A DNA stretch of 5,494 nucleotides from Coxiellaceae bacterium (lineage in GTDB: Bacteria; Pseudomonadota; Gammaproteobacteria; UBA9339), in the NCBI GenBank assembly GCA_003142435.1, contig PLMI01000028.1, positions 3,468-8,961 of the forward strand. Reading direction: 5' to 3'. The first letter of the stretch is position 1; each line of letters starts with the position of its first letter. Positions 5,034 to 5,494 of this stretch are shown in pieces. The notes below the pieces were generated by a model. That model worked only from the letters and a program-made list of their open reading frames with translations. It had not been told where the DNA came from and searched no databases. Position numbers and translations under genes: made by a program.

Positions 5034-5494
5034 ATGAATACTCCATTTGAAAACATAGCAGATCAAGCGAAACTCTACGCATTGTCTTATATCAAATTTC
5101 ATAGCAATAAACCGGAAAACATTAGACGAACTGCAATAATAAATATTATGCGCAGTTTTACTAACCCTAATCTCCATTTAATGTCTGTGGAAGCAAATGT
5201 TGGTCTCCCTGATTTATCACAAAGGCCAAGAGATCAACTTGTTTTGGTAAAAAAGCTGGATACAGTACCTAGTGAAATATATATTTATGGAAGAAAACTA
5301 ATGGGTGAGAGGCAATACACAAAACTTGATGAAAGCAAATGTAATGGAGTTTTTTTTCCAGATAGCGTATATAGCGTAGGGAGTGAAATAGTAATAAATA
5401 TTGATTATATACCACGAGCTTTATACGATGAAATCATATTAAAACAAGGTTACCTCTGTTTAAACTTTATAGTAACCTCAACTCGACATAAGGG
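5034..5494 (+). CDS. Unrecognised protein, N-terminal 153 residues (runs off window edge); PmrA-box gene and effector candidate
   Basis: The frame is open from the ATG at 5034 to the window end with no stop, which is unlikely by chance in such AT-rich DNA. I do not recognise the family. The visible part starts MNTPFENIADQAKLYALSYI and is soluble in character, with no signal peptide or membrane segment. It begins with probable helices (to about residue 45), followed by stretches that look like beta strands (about 68-85 and 117-150). Only one cysteine is seen before residue 120. There is no clear Shine-Dalgarno, and the predicted leader is only about eight bases. The promoter directly upstream carries a PmrA-type tandem box. 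In Legionella and Coxiella PmrA controls Dot/Icm components and many effectors, so an effector is a reasonable inference from context, not from the protein itself. Confidence 0.72.
   Translation, partial: MNTPFENIADQAKLYALSYIKFHSNKPENIRRTAIINIMRSFTNPNLHLMSVEANVGLPDLSQRPRDQLVLVKKLDTVPSEIYIYGRKLMGERQYTKLDESKCNGVFFPDSVYSVGSEIVINIDYIPRALYDEIILKQGYLCLNFIVTSTRHK

Noticed and set aside
1..5494. CRISPR array, tRNA or rRNA gene, insertion sequence
   Set aside because: No regularly spaced repeats, cloverleaf-like segment or transposase motif was found. The only long repeat pair is the duplicated lgt leader.

Overview
The window is AT-rich bacterial DNA. It holds five protein-coding regions, two of them cut by the window edges, and unusually informative intergenic sequence. 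The ClpX and Lgt proteins look gammaproteobacterial. Low GC, an unrecognised protein with a membrane hairpin, and a PmrA-type tandem box in front of another unrecognised gene together suggest a host-associated gammaproteobacterium of the Legionella/Coxiella kind. That placement is an inference; no 16S rRNA or secretion-system gene is present.

Left part, minus strand: the first 118 codons of clpX run off the left edge just before the Walker A motif. A sigma32-like heat-shock promoter precedes the gene. Upstream on the same strand, where clpP would normally sit in a gammaproteobacterium, is a 436-residue protein of unknown function. It has a lysine-rich helical N-terminal half, a central hydrophobic hairpin and a glutamate-rich C-terminal third.

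Middle part, plus strand: a divergent intergenic region of about 330 bases leads to a secreted family 3 glycoside hydrolase, then lgt (prolipoprotein diacylglyceryl transferase), then a bacterioferritin-like four-helix protein. The main structural discovery is that the hydrolase gene is bracketed by two diverged copies of the lgt promoter plus the first 22 lgt codons. The upstream copy is a truncated lgt remnant ending in a stop 5 bases before the hydrolase's probable GTG start. The hydrolase therefore appears to be expressed from a captured lgt promoter and initiation region. Both promoters sit so close to their ATG that the transcripts should be leaderless or nearly so.

Right part: a 369-base gap holds a weak terminator-like hairpin. 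It ends in TTTAAG-N5-CTTAAG, ten bases upstream of an extended -10 (TGCTATTAT), the geometry of a PmrA/PhoB-class activated promoter. It drives an open, unrecognised reading frame that runs off the right edge. In Legionella and Coxiella such boxes mark Dot/Icm components and effectors, so this gene is an effector candidate.
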